DNA from: Candidatus Gastranaerophilales bacterium
GTDB lineage: Bacteria > Cyanobacteriota > Vampirovibrionia > Gastranaerophilales > Gastranaerophilaceae
DNA: 64,000 nucleotides
Direction: 5' to 3'
NCBI GenBank assembly: GCA_944324945.1
Contig: CALUYE010000001.1
Location: forward strand, 558,001 to 622,000
Each line of letters starts with the position of its first letter. Position 1 is the stretch's first letter. Made by a program: the position numbers and the translations under genes. Under the pieces are notes generated by a model that was given only the letters and a program-made list of their open reading frames with translations, ran no database searches and was not told the origin of the DNA. Shown here in pieces: positions 42,180-49,952 of this stretch.

Positions 42180-44318
42180 TTACCTTTTAAGCTGTTCTTT
42201 TGATTTCTCAAAATATTCTATATCATCTTTTGTTATTTCGGGTTTGGCTTCTCGGATAACACTTGCCAACATATCCGCATTGATTATACCATTATTTAAC
42301 AATTTTGCCATCCCTACCATATTTTTTATTTGACCGTTGCTGTATTTTGAATCATATTTTTTACACATTTCATTGAATATAGACATAATTTTTTCATAAT
42401 CAAAATCATCATTTTCTATATAATATTTAAAAACAGATAAAGCATTTTTGTTGTCAGGCGGATTAAGTGGTATAATAATTGGCATTTTTTCTGAATCTAA
42501 AAACATTTTATCGATTTTATCAGGATAGTTTGTTGTAAAGAACAAGATTGCATGGTATTCGCTTGCTGCATTTTCAATCAATTTTGCAATTTTTTCATTA
42601 TATTCTTGCTCTTCCTTATTCTTTGCAGGCGTCATAAAGGCAGTGCATTCGTCAACAAGAATAATAGAATTTCTTTGTTCGTTTTCCCAATGCTTTTTAG
42701 CTTCATTAAGTTTTTTTAGTAATCTCTGATATGCTTTATCTTTTCTGCTCGTAGTAGGAACTCCCAGAGGATTCATACCGAATTCGTCCGCTATTGCGCC
42801 TGCAAATGTTGTTTTTCCGTTGCCTCTTGGGCCAAAAAACAATATTGAATTTACCAAATCTTCACTATCGCAAGTATTGATATCTGATAATGAACTTAAA
42901 TAAGCTTTTAAGAATCCTTTTTCTTCATCATATCCTGCAATTTTTGAATAACCAAACGCATTGGATTTTGCAAGATTCTGATAAATTTCATTTTCTTTTG
43001 TAAGTATATCTTGAATATCTTTTTGGTTTGGTATATTCGGAATATTTTTATTTTTATCTTCCAAATCCTTGCTTTTCTTGTTTTCTTCATTGATTTGACG
43101 TTGATGTTCGGCTTTCTTTTGATTTATTTTTTGGTTTTCTCTTCTTTCCCAAGCTCTTGCAAAATTTCTTATTTTTGAATTAGCAAAGTTAGAAAATTCC
43201 ATCAGAAAAGTTCTGTTTTTAAATTGCCTTGTAAAGACTTCAGAAGATATTTTATCCATATTCATTTTTGTATAAAATTCATCAGCATACTTATCCAACA
43301 TTTGAGATACTTCCGGATAATTAACAACATTTTCGGATATATCTATTGCTGTATCAACAGCAGCTTTAGATATTAATGCATTATCTGCAATATCAAAAAT
43401 TTCATATACAGCAGATGTTATGATTGCATTTTTTATAGCTTGTTTAGCGATTTCTTTTTGGTTTACTTTTTGATGGTTTAATTTTGTAAAAACATTCATT
43501 TCGGCCATTTGCAATAGAAACATAGTAGTAGCTTTTGGCATATCTCTGCGCACAACATGCTCCATTAGCATTCCTAAAAATTCTTTATGTTCTCTTGGAG
43601 TATTTTTTAATGCAAATTTTACTGCTTCTTCGTTTTCTAGGTCGCCAATTGTATGTGTAGCATCAAAACCATGAAAAATTAATTTTGTACCAAAATATGA
43701 AACCAATCTTTGGAATTGTGCCATATTTGTCATTGTGCCATTTTTTACTTGTTTAATAAAACCTCTACCCATTTTTTCAGTAACGGCCGCACTTAAACCG
43801 CCATTAATACCCCTTACAGCACCTTCCGAAACAGGAGTAGATGTACCGCCACTTGCAGCTTCGGATGCAATGCTTGCTAATGCTATAATTTTTTTTGAAC
43901 CTTCGTAACCTATATATAATCCTTGCGAATATTCTATTGCAGCATGTTGGACTGCTGCCATAAAGGGTATTTTTAAATAATTTGCCATATAAGCAAACAT
44001 TAAAAACTGCGTTCCTCTTAGTGCCCAAGCATCTGCACCAACTACTGTTGCCTTGCCAGCAGCAGCAGAAATACTACCACAGGCAGCAGCAGCACCATGT
44101 ACAATCATTTTGCAATACTTTTCTTGTTCAGGGGTAATCATTGAACCAAAACTTATATTATTTTTATAAGGCATGATTCTTTGTAACTCAAATCTGTCTT
44201 TGTCATTATATTTATTGATTTGTGTTGAATACGTGGAATTTATATGGTTATTAATTAAGCGATTTTTATTATATAAATAATTATTTGCAAAAACTGCTTT
44301 TGGTGATGAAATTTTCAT
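42180..44318 (-). CDS. Large AAA+ ATPase with Ala/Gly-rich helical N-terminal half and ISFGS motif (transposon cargo)
   Basis: A 712-residue protein. A polar leader of 54 residues ends in ISFGS (55-59). Residues 65-200 are Ala/Gly-rich with hydrophobic helices (VHGAAAACGSISAAAGKATV, FLMFAYMANYLKIPFMAAV, IIALASIASEAASGG), possibly membrane-active. A helical region follows, then a coiled coil at about 390-430 (QKINQKKAEHQRQINEENKK), and then an AAA+ module: ILFFGPRGNGKTTFAGAIA with Lys502, IILVDECTAFMTP with D556/E557, sensor FFTTNYPDKID, and PLNPPDNKNA at the position of VDPPDYDNA in the smaller AAA+ protein. The C-terminal lid (YSNGQIKNMVGMAKLL) also matches it. The two ATPases are therefore paralogues on opposite strands. 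Confidence 0.8.
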   Translation of the reverse strand: MKISSPKAVFANNYLYNKNRLINNHINSTYSTQINKYNDKDRFELQRIMPYKNNISFGSMITPEQEKYCKMIVHGAAAACGSISAAAGKATVVGADAWALRGTQFLMFAYMANYLKIPFMAAVQHAAIEYSQGLYIGYEGSKKIIALASIASEAASGGTSTPVSEGAVRGINGGLSAAVTEKMGRGFIKQVKNGTMTNMAQFQRLVSYFGTKLIFHGFDATHTIGDLENEEAVKFALKNTPREHKEFLGMLMEHVVRRDMPKATTMFLLQMAEMNVFTKLNHQKVNQKEIAKQAIKNAIITSAVYEIFDIADNALISKAAVDTAIDISENVVNYPEVSQMLDKYADEFYTKMNMDKISSEVFTRQFKNRTFLMEFSNFANSKIRNFARAWERRENQKINQKKAEHQRQINEENKKSKDLEDKNKNIPNIPNQKDIQDILTKENEIYQNLAKSNAFGYSKIAGYDEEKGFLKAYLSSLSDINTCDSEDLVNSILFFGPRGNGKTTFAGAIADEFGMNPLGVPTTSRKDKAYQRLLKKLNEAKKHWENEQRNSIILVDECTAFMTPAKNKEEQEYNEKIAKLIENAASEYHAILFFTTNYPDKIDKMFLDSEKMPIIIPLNPPDNKNALSVFKYYIENDDFDYEKIMSIFNEMCKKYDSKYSNGQIKNMVGMAKLLNNGIINADMLASVIREAKPEITKDDIEYFEKSKEQLKR

Positions 44319-44337
44319 ATAATATTTTTCCTAAAAA

Positions 44338-47067
44338 CTATTTAGCACCAAATAAATTTTTAACTAAATTTTCAAGAAAATCAGGAATGCCGTTATGATT
44401 TGCATCTATTTCCATAAAATCAGGGATTAGATTTCCATTATGATCACCTTCGAGAAAATCAGGAATACCATTATGATTTGCATCTTGCATTGCTTCTTCT
44501 ACACTAAGGTCTTTTTCCAGATAATCCGGAATTCCATTTTTATTCAAATCAGCTGTTAATGGATCAACGGTATATGAACTTGTATCCGGCAGTGTTTTTT
44601 CTGGTACATGTAAATGACTCCTATCTAGCATATAAGGACGTATACGCATACCAAACTCTGGGTGATTTTTTTCAATATATTGTCTTAAATATTCATTATT
44701 AATTGTTTCTGTAACATTTTCTTTGCCGGCAATATTTCTAAATTGTGCAAATATAGGATTACTATCAATTACTTTCATATATGAAGCAAAATATGCGTCA
44801 CCATCTTTATCTTTTGCAAGTATCATATCATTGCCAAATATATCTTTCATGTTTTCAGTTTCGGGCATTGAATCTTTCTTAAATAAGCCCCTTAAGAATG
44901 TACCGATTTTGTCTATAGTGCTTTCATCATTGGAATTGTTGGAATTATTATTTCTGTGGTCTCCTCTTAACCACTCACCTAATACGCCTAATCTGCTTCC
45001 TTCTCTTACATTTTCTGAAGAAGGCATATTTGACCATCTGTCATCCCAAGGGCAGGTAGGATATCCCGAACCAAAAGCGGGAATTGCCATAGGTTGTAAA
45101 TAATTACCATCCATAATTGCAGATACTTTTTCGCTAGGGTCAACAAATATTCCATGTATTGCATCAACAAACTTATTATTTCCTAGGTCAATATCTACTG
45201 AACCATCAAAATTCTTAAATATACCGTTTTCCCAATCTACAAAATCATAATTATCTGCATCAATTTTTATACCAGTACCTTTGAACTCAATAATTTGTTC
45301 ATCACTATCTATATTTACCAAATTGGATTGAATACCATTTTCTAATACTGAATAACCATCACTATCAAAAAATAATTCTTCAGCCCCTTCTCCCATTTTG
45401 ACCATTGCGGCAGATATTGCCAATCCCAATAGAAATGGTTTTCCTTTTATACTTAAATTTTTTATTGAATCACTTCTATAATGAAGTCCGAGAAATGTTA
45501 TTCCGTGCTTATTAATAGTTCTAACTTCAGTTTTCATCATTAAATCATTTAAGATATTTTTATCGATTTCTTGTTTTTGAACACTATTTAAACATTGTTT
45601 AATTGATATTTGAGGAGCGTTCGGACAAGGTTTTGAATTGTGAAAATCTAGGTAACAATCAATGTATTTTATTAATTCTTGTATAGTTGGAATGTAATTA
45701 TTAGTGAGTTTTTTGTGCATATCTCTATGGAGTTTTTCTCCTCGTTTCATCCAAGCAGGTTTGTTTTCAATACTTGTTCCAATGTAGCTTGGCATTAACT
45801 TCTCGAACTCTTCTTGAAATTCAAGGAAGAATCTTTCAATAACTTTTGCTCTTGCGTTATAGGGTTTAGCAAATACTGATTTAATACCAAGATTTGCATA
45901 GATTCCATTAAACCCTTCTTCATCAAAATCACAGGATTGAAAATATTTTGCTTTAAATGCTTTTCCGTTATCTTGGTAAATGACTTTGGGAATAATACCT
46001 AAATTAATAATGGCATTTCTTAATGCCGAAGCTATACATTGAGTGTTTTCACTCATCATAATTTCATATCCGACTAATGCTGTTGATTTCCAGTCTAAAA
46101 AACCGACAAGTGTTGCTCTTGTTGGTTTTCCTGTAAATGGATTAATTACTTGAAAGTTTAGAGTATGTCCATCAGCAATAAGTACATCACCAACTTCAAG
46201 TTTAGAAATATCTCTTTCAATATATGCTTCCACTTTATCGTGGTATGCCTTTTCACCTTCTCTAAATAGTATCCACCTTGAATAATTATTCTTTTTGTAG
46301 TGCTCAGCATATCTTCTAAATGTAATAACGTGAGGAATATTTTCAATTCCTTTCTTTTCAAGTATATGTTGAGTTAATTTTATCGCTTTTGTAACACTGA
46401 ATTTATTTGGATGTAGAAGAAATTTAATAAATATATCTTTCATTTCTTGAGTTAAAATTGTATTATATTCACCCTGTTTTGTATATTTGTAATTAGGTAA
46501 AAGCACCCTATAATCTTCACTATCTTCATATGCCCAAATCCATCGATGAAGTGTGCCTATTGAAATACTTCCAATAAATTTATGTATCTTTGGAAGATAC
46601 ATTCCACTATTGTATAAATCTAAAAATATTGAATCGGCTTCTTTTTTAGTTTTGTATTTAGTTCTCATATTCTGAAGAGCTTTTACAATATCTACTCTAG
46701 CAAGTGCCGTTAATTTTGCACTCTCTGTTATGAAGTTTTTATTGTTGATATTATTAATGGGAACTAATGCGGTGCAATTTGATTGAGTTGCTTCTTTAAT
46801 TAATTCATCCTGGAATTTTTCTTGAATTTCTGGTTCTAGAGATGAGTATAATATCTCGTATGATTTACCTCCAAAAACTTTAACAACACGTGCTACATAT
46901 TTACCTTTTTGAATTGCTAATCTTAGTGAACGATTGCTTTTCAACCCTTTTAATTCTGCTATTTTATTAATAGGGACGAACGAGTTAAAAGTGGTGCTTG
47001 CACCAACTTTTCCCAGATGCGAGGAGCTAAAAGCTTTGCTTATATCTATATATTCTTCGTTTTTCAT
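44338..47067 (-). CDS. Mu-type DDE transposase fused to a calcium-binding-repeat module
   Basis: Residue numbers from the ATG at 47067 (a GTG 9 bp earlier is possible). Residues 30-90 form a Mu-like N-terminal DNA-binding domain (INKIAELKGLKSNRSLRLAI). The integrase core has the acidic triad D299 (LIADGHTLNFQV), D366 (VIYQDNGKAF) and E411 (KVIERFFLEF). The Mu C-terminal barrel begins (HGITFLGLHYRS, to about 532) and then breaks off. What follows is unlike any transposase: LSIKGKPFLLGLAIS (an F-x-G-like motif and hydrophobic run), an acidic beta-rich region, an Asn/Ser linker, and four terminal D-x-N-x-N-G-I-P-D-F/Y-L-E repeats like thrombospondin type-3 or EF-hand calcium loops. Part of the barrel that MuA uses for assembly is missing, so activity is doubtful. 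The gene lies next to the right end, as expected. Confidence 0.82.
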   Translation of the reverse strand: MKNEEYIDISKAFSSSHLGKVGASTTFNSFVPINKIAELKGLKSNRSLRLAIQKGKYVARVVKVFGGKSYEILYSSLEPEIQEKFQDELIKEATQSNCTALVPINNINNKNFITESAKLTALARVDIVKALQNMRTKYKTKKEADSIFLDLYNSGMYLPKIHKFIGSISIGTLHRWIWAYEDSEDYRVLLPNYKYTKQGEYNTILTQEMKDIFIKFLLHPNKFSVTKAIKLTQHILEKKGIENIPHVITFRRYAEHYKKNNYSRWILFREGEKAYHDKVEAYIERDISKLEVGDVLIADGHTLNFQVINPFTGKPTRATLVGFLDWKSTALVGYEIMMSENTQCIASALRNAIINLGIIPKVIYQDNGKAFKAKYFQSCDFDEEGFNGIYANLGIKSVFAKPYNARAKVIERFFLEFQEEFEKLMPSYIGTSIENKPAWMKRGEKLHRDMHKKLTNNYIPTIQELIKYIDCYLDFHNSKPCPNAPQISIKQCLNSVQKQEIDKNILNDLMMKTEVRTINKHGITFLGLHYRSDSIKNLSIKGKPFLLGLAISAAMVKMGEGAEELFFDSDGYSVLENGIQSNLVNIDSDEQIIEFKGTGIKIDADNYDFVDWENGIFKNFDGSVDIDLGNNKFVDAIHGIFVDPSEKVSAIMDGNYLQPMAIPAFGSGYPTCPWDDRWSNMPSSENVREGSRLGVLGEWLRGDHRNNNSNNSNDESTIDKIGTFLRGLFKKDSMPETENMKDIFGNDMILAKDKDGDAYFASYMKVIDSNPIFAQFRNIAGKENVTETINNEYLRQYIEKNHPEFGMRIRPYMLDRSHLHVPEKTLPDTSSYTVDPLTADLNKNGIPDYLEKDLSVEEAMQDANHNGIPDFLEGDHNGNLIPDFMEIDANHNGIPDFLENLVKNLFGAK

Positions 47068-47319
47068 CGCAGACACACATTAGCTCGGAATTAAATGTAT
47101 TGGAACATCATATCCTACGTTTTGGCAACAACTCTTAACATACTTACGCAATTAAAATTGCTTGTATGTTAGAGTTTTGCATCCATCATTCAAAAGCTCG
47201 CTTGTGCTCGCTAAGAATGAGTGTATGTCATTCATGTATCATTAAAATTTCCAAAACCTTGTGTTAATTTTTCCGAAACTTGGTGTTAATTTTTTAATTC
47301 CTTGCACAACTGGACTATA
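47068..47319. other. Upstream region of the transposase with inverted repeats and a short direct repeat
   Basis: No gene is seen. An imperfect hairpin spans 47137-47170 (outer arms AACATAC/GTATGTT, inner GCAATT/AATTGC). A second pair of arms, TCATTC and GAATGA, lies around 47187-47219. Two near-copies of a 24-base unit, each ending GTGTTAATTTTT, lie at about 47251-47295. They may be operators or accessory transposase or host-factor sites; none matches a motif I can name. Confidence 0.4.
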
Positions 47320-47344
47320 CCAAAATAATCAAACTATCCGTACA
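47320..47344 (-). repeat. Internal copy of the transposon end repeat (right side, inner)
   Basis: Reads CCAAAATAATC then AAACTATCCGTACA. On the opposite strand it matches the left terminus at 24 of 25 positions. Confidence 0.75.
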
Positions 47345-47382
47345 CCTTAAAAATGGTGCTAAACTCAGCTATATTAAGAAAA

Positions 47383-47400
47383 AATCAAACTATCCGTACA
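47383..47400 (-). repeat. Internal copy of the transposon end repeat (right side, middle)
   Basis: AATCAAACTATCCGTACA, the outer 18 bases of the repeat; the inner part has diverged to a run of A. Spacing from the other two right-end copies is 56 and 110 bp. Confidence 0.7.
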
Positions 47401-47484
47401 GTCCGAAAAAAGTCCATTTCGGCAGTTTGATTTTTTTGGTAAACTTAATTTTCCGACCCGAAAACGCCCTCGCAGAGCGGGCTG

Positions 47485-47510
47485 TCCAAAATAATCAAAG
47501 TATCCGTACA
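47485..47510 (-). repeat. Right terminal inverted repeat
   Basis: Ends ...TATCCGTACA at 47510. It is the reverse complement of the left terminus except at two positions. The next bases, AATCAAACCGG, again resemble part of the repeat (GGTTTGATT on the other strand), which is also found just outside the left end. Confidence 0.8.
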
Positions 47511-47570
47511 AATCAAACCGGTCGTTAAATTACAACAAAAGCAAAGCGGTTGTATCCAGAATTAGCCATA

Positions 47571-47596
47571 AAAAAGAGCCTTTTTAGGCTCTTTTT
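47571..47596 (-). terminator. Rho-independent terminator of tRNA-Met
   Basis: A 10-bp stem (AAAAAGAGCC, 47571-47580, with GGCTCTTTTT, 47587-47596) around a 6-base loop. On the minus strand it is followed by a T-run, 9 bp downstream of the tRNA 3' end. Confidence 0.8.
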
Positions 47597-47604
47597 AGAA
47601 ATAA

Positions 47605-47676
<72 letters not shown>

Positions 47677-47848
47677 GTGGCGAATTGATAAGTTAATTGT
47701 ATCAGTTAAATATTATTTTTCAAGTGGAATTTTTGTTTGAATATTAAGAAATGTTAACAATATTTTAATTAAAAAGGCAATTTCAAAGGGCAAAAAGTTT
47801 TTATTTAATTGTAAGGTTAGTTTATATATTTTGTAGTGGAGGTTAGTT

Positions 47849-48490
47849 ATGTTAAATTCGACTTCAGCATTTTCACCAAAGGGAAATGGTCTGTACCTGG
47901 GTCAAAATTATGGCGGGTATAGCGGTGTTGGTAATACAGGTTCTCTTTTTGGCGGATATGGTACATCTTCAAGAATCACAAGCAGGGTAGCGAGCTATTT
48001 AAGAACAGAATATGCAAACACAATTGAAAAAGCTCAAAGAAATCTTGCAAACGGTGAATTTGATAAGGCAATGTCAAATATTGAATCGTTAAGAGAACAT
48101 GCAAAAGAGTATGCTGCCGAATTGGGCGGCACTATTGATGATGAACAAATTTCAACAGCTTTAAATAAGGCGGGAGCTGATTTTGAAGGTTATGTTGATG
48201 AAAACAGCAAGGGTTCATTCGCAACAGGTTTATTTAACGGTATTCCTTTAGTTGGTTTATTCTTTGAATCTTATTCAAAAAATGAAATACAGGCTAAATT
48301 AGGAAACGATGATGTAAGACTTTCCGATACTTTAAAAGAAAGCGCAGGTAAGGTTATAAGCGGTGCAGGTGTTGGTGCTGCTGTAGGTTCTGTTATAGCT
48401 CCGGGTGTCGGTACTCTGATCGGCGCTATTGCGGGTACAGCTTTAGCATTCGGACAAAATATGGTTAAAGATTGGGTTAATGCGCAGTAA
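47849..48490 (+). CDS. Glycine-zipper protein of unknown function
   Basis: A 213-residue protein with GGAGG-type ribosome binding site (GTGGAGG). The N-terminus is Gly/Ser/Tyr-rich (about 1-45, including SAFSPKG), a helical region with paired Ala/Glu follows (50-130), and the C-terminus is a glycine zipper: GAGVGAAVGSVIAPGVGTLI then GAIAGTALAFG, ending in DWVNAQ. Glycine zippers insert into membranes and oligomerise, and are seen in pore-forming and outer-membrane-associated proteins. No signal peptide is present. It is monocistronic, ending in a perfect palindromic terminator. Confidence 0.6.
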   Translation: MLNSTSAFSPKGNGLYLGQNYGGYSGVGNTGSLFGGYGTSSRITSRVASYLRTEYANTIEKAQRNLANGEFDKAMSNIESLREHAKEYAAELGGTIDDEQISTALNKAGADFEGYVDENSKGSFATGLFNGIPLVGLFFESYSKNEIQAKLGNDDVRLSDTLKESAGKVISGAGVGAAVGSVIAPGVGTLIGAIAGTALAFGQNMVKDWVNAQ

Positions 48491-48545
48491 ATAAATTAAC
48501 CCGATTAGCCTCAAACAAAATATATAGCCTGAATCAGTAAGAAAG

Positions 48546-48573
48546 AAGCGGTCTTTGAATTCAAAGACCGCTT
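48546..48573. terminator. Bidirectional terminator (28-bp perfect palindrome)
   Basis: AAGCGGTCTTTGAA and TTCAAAGACCGCTT form a perfect 14-bp stem with minimal loop, lying between the ends of two convergent genes and flanked by A/T-rich sequence. Confidence 0.75.
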
Positions 48574-48596
48574 GACTTATTTATACAATTTTTTAA

Positions 48597-49895
48597 TTAT
48601 AATTCTTCATCAAGAACACTTTCTTCGGTTCTTAAGTTCATATAATCACCCGCAGGAATTACGGTGTCTCCCGTAATTAGGATATATATTGTTTTGGCTT
48701 TTTTAATGTCGAATTCCGTTAGGGGTGCCATTTGATGCGCAACATCGATTAGATTTTGTTTTTGCGAGCCGTCATAATAAGCAAGAGCATTTGTTTTTTT
48801 AGCTTTTTTGGCGTTTGTGTATACTACTTTTTCTTTTTTTGTAAAAGGAACTCCTGCCATATCATAAGTTTCGCCTGAAGGCATAGAGTATTTATGGAAA
48901 ACTATTCTTGATTTTTCGGGTTTTGATCTCCATGCGCTGTAGCCGATTTTATCGACTCTTGCGTAGAATTCTGTTCCTTTCGGATATAAGAAAGTACCTT
49001 CTTTTGTATATACATCATTTGGTGCGGCAAAAACATATTCGCTTGCCATTAGGTCTTTTCTTGTTTTTACTTCTGTTAGCGCGGTTGCAACAAGGATGTT
49101 GCCTGCTTCGATTATTTTTTTGCTGTCGTATAATTTAACTTTATCGTTTGTTGCAAAATCAACAAGTCCTAAGGTTTCATCTCTTAAGAAAGTTGCTTTA
49201 TTAAAGTCATATCCGTCATCTTCAAAATCGGAATAATCTGAAGCGTTGTCGCCATAAGCGTTTTTAAATGAATCTTTTACTTTATCAAGATTTGCAGCTA
49301 TTTTATCAAACAAAACCGCAGCTTCTGCTCTTGTTAAATCTCTTGAAGGGGTGAATTTTAATTCGTCGGGGTGATTAACATAAATTCCGTTTGCTACGTT
49401 TTTTATGTATGCTCTTTTTGCCCATAAGGGGATTTCATCGTAATCTTCAAAATTTGTTATGTCTGCTGCAACATAATCCGCTTTTGTAATGTTTGCAATC
49501 ATGCTCATTGTTTCATTGTGGTCAATGTTTGCCGCAGGTTTGAATGTTTTATCGGGGTATCCGAAAGCCATTGCGATTTGTTCGGATAATTTAATACTTC
49601 TTTCATTGGGTGTTGTATCGTCTACATCTTTAAATGTTGAAGGCTGGATAACGCTTTCATCTTGTCTTTGAACAACTTTTAAAAGCGCGTTTACGAATTC
49701 GCTTCTTGTCATTGTACCTTCGGGGTTAAATTTGTTGCCATCAACTATTCCTATATAGTTGTTTTGAATTGCTCTTATAATTTCCTGGCTTGCCCAGTAG
49801 CTGTTTTTAACATCAATAATTTCAAGCGCATTTGCCGCTATGTTCATTGTAAAAAGAGCAAGTGTGATGACAATTAATTTTTGAATCTTCTTCAT
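48597..49895 (-). CDS. SLH-domain envelope protein
   Basis: A signal peptide (KLIVITLALFTMNIAANA) is followed by three S-layer homology repeats within about residues 25-200: IIDVKNSYWASQEIIRAIQN with GNKFNPEGTMTRSEFV; FKDVDDTTP with GYPDKTFKPAANIDHNETM; and DEIPLWAKRAYIKNVAN with FTPSRDLTRAEAAVLFDKI. SLH domains anchor proteins to a pyruvylated cell-wall polymer. The CsaB homologue at 55 kb could make that modification. The rest (about 220-432) is a mostly beta domain of no clear family with TEFYARVDKIGYSAWR. In two-membrane relatives of Cyanobacteria such proteins connect the outer membrane to peptidoglycan, but no porin barrel is present here. Confidence 0.85.
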   Translation of the reverse strand: MKKIQKLIVITLALFTMNIAANALEIIDVKNSYWASQEIIRAIQNNYIGIVDGNKFNPEGTMTRSEFVNALLKVVQRQDESVIQPSTFKDVDDTTPNERSIKLSEQIAMAFGYPDKTFKPAANIDHNETMSMIANITKADYVAADITNFEDYDEIPLWAKRAYIKNVANGIYVNHPDELKFTPSRDLTRAEAAVLFDKIAANLDKVKDSFKNAYGDNASDYSDFEDDGYDFNKATFLRDETLGLVDFATNDKVKLYDSKKIIEAGNILVATALTEVKTRKDLMASEYVFAAPNDVYTKEGTFLYPKGTEFYARVDKIGYSAWRSKPEKSRIVFHKYSMPSGETYDMAGVPFTKKEKVVYTNAKKAKKTNALAYYDGSQKQNLIDVAHQMAPLTEFDIKKAKTIYILITGDTVIPAGDYMNLRTEESVLDEEL

Positions 49896-49952
49896 TTAAT
49901 ACCTCATAAATTTAAATTTATGCTTAAATTTTACAATAATGTTTGATTAAAA

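Larger units (their letters stand above)
38991..47510. mobile_element. Mu/Tn7-like DDE transposon of about 8.5 kb carrying AAA+ and membrane-protein cargo
   Basis: The ends are 26-bp inverted repeats at 38991-39016 and 47485-47510 that agree at 24 positions (differences at positions 4 and 11) and give the TG...CA termini usual for Mu, Tn7 and Tn5053-type elements. Further copies in the same orientation lie inside the right end at 47320-47344 and 47383-47400, as expected for multiple transposase sites. Inside are a DDE transposase (minus), a large AAA+ protein and small membrane protein (minus), and an AAA+ protein, membrane protein and AAA-like pseudoenzyme (plus). I find no matching target duplication (left flank TATTA, right AATCA), so the exact ends or insertion history are uncertain. 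Confidence 0.75.

Noticed and set aside
38978-47520. A 5-bp target duplication around the transposon
   Set aside because: Neither TATTA/AATCA nor AGTTT/AATCA match; I do not claim one.
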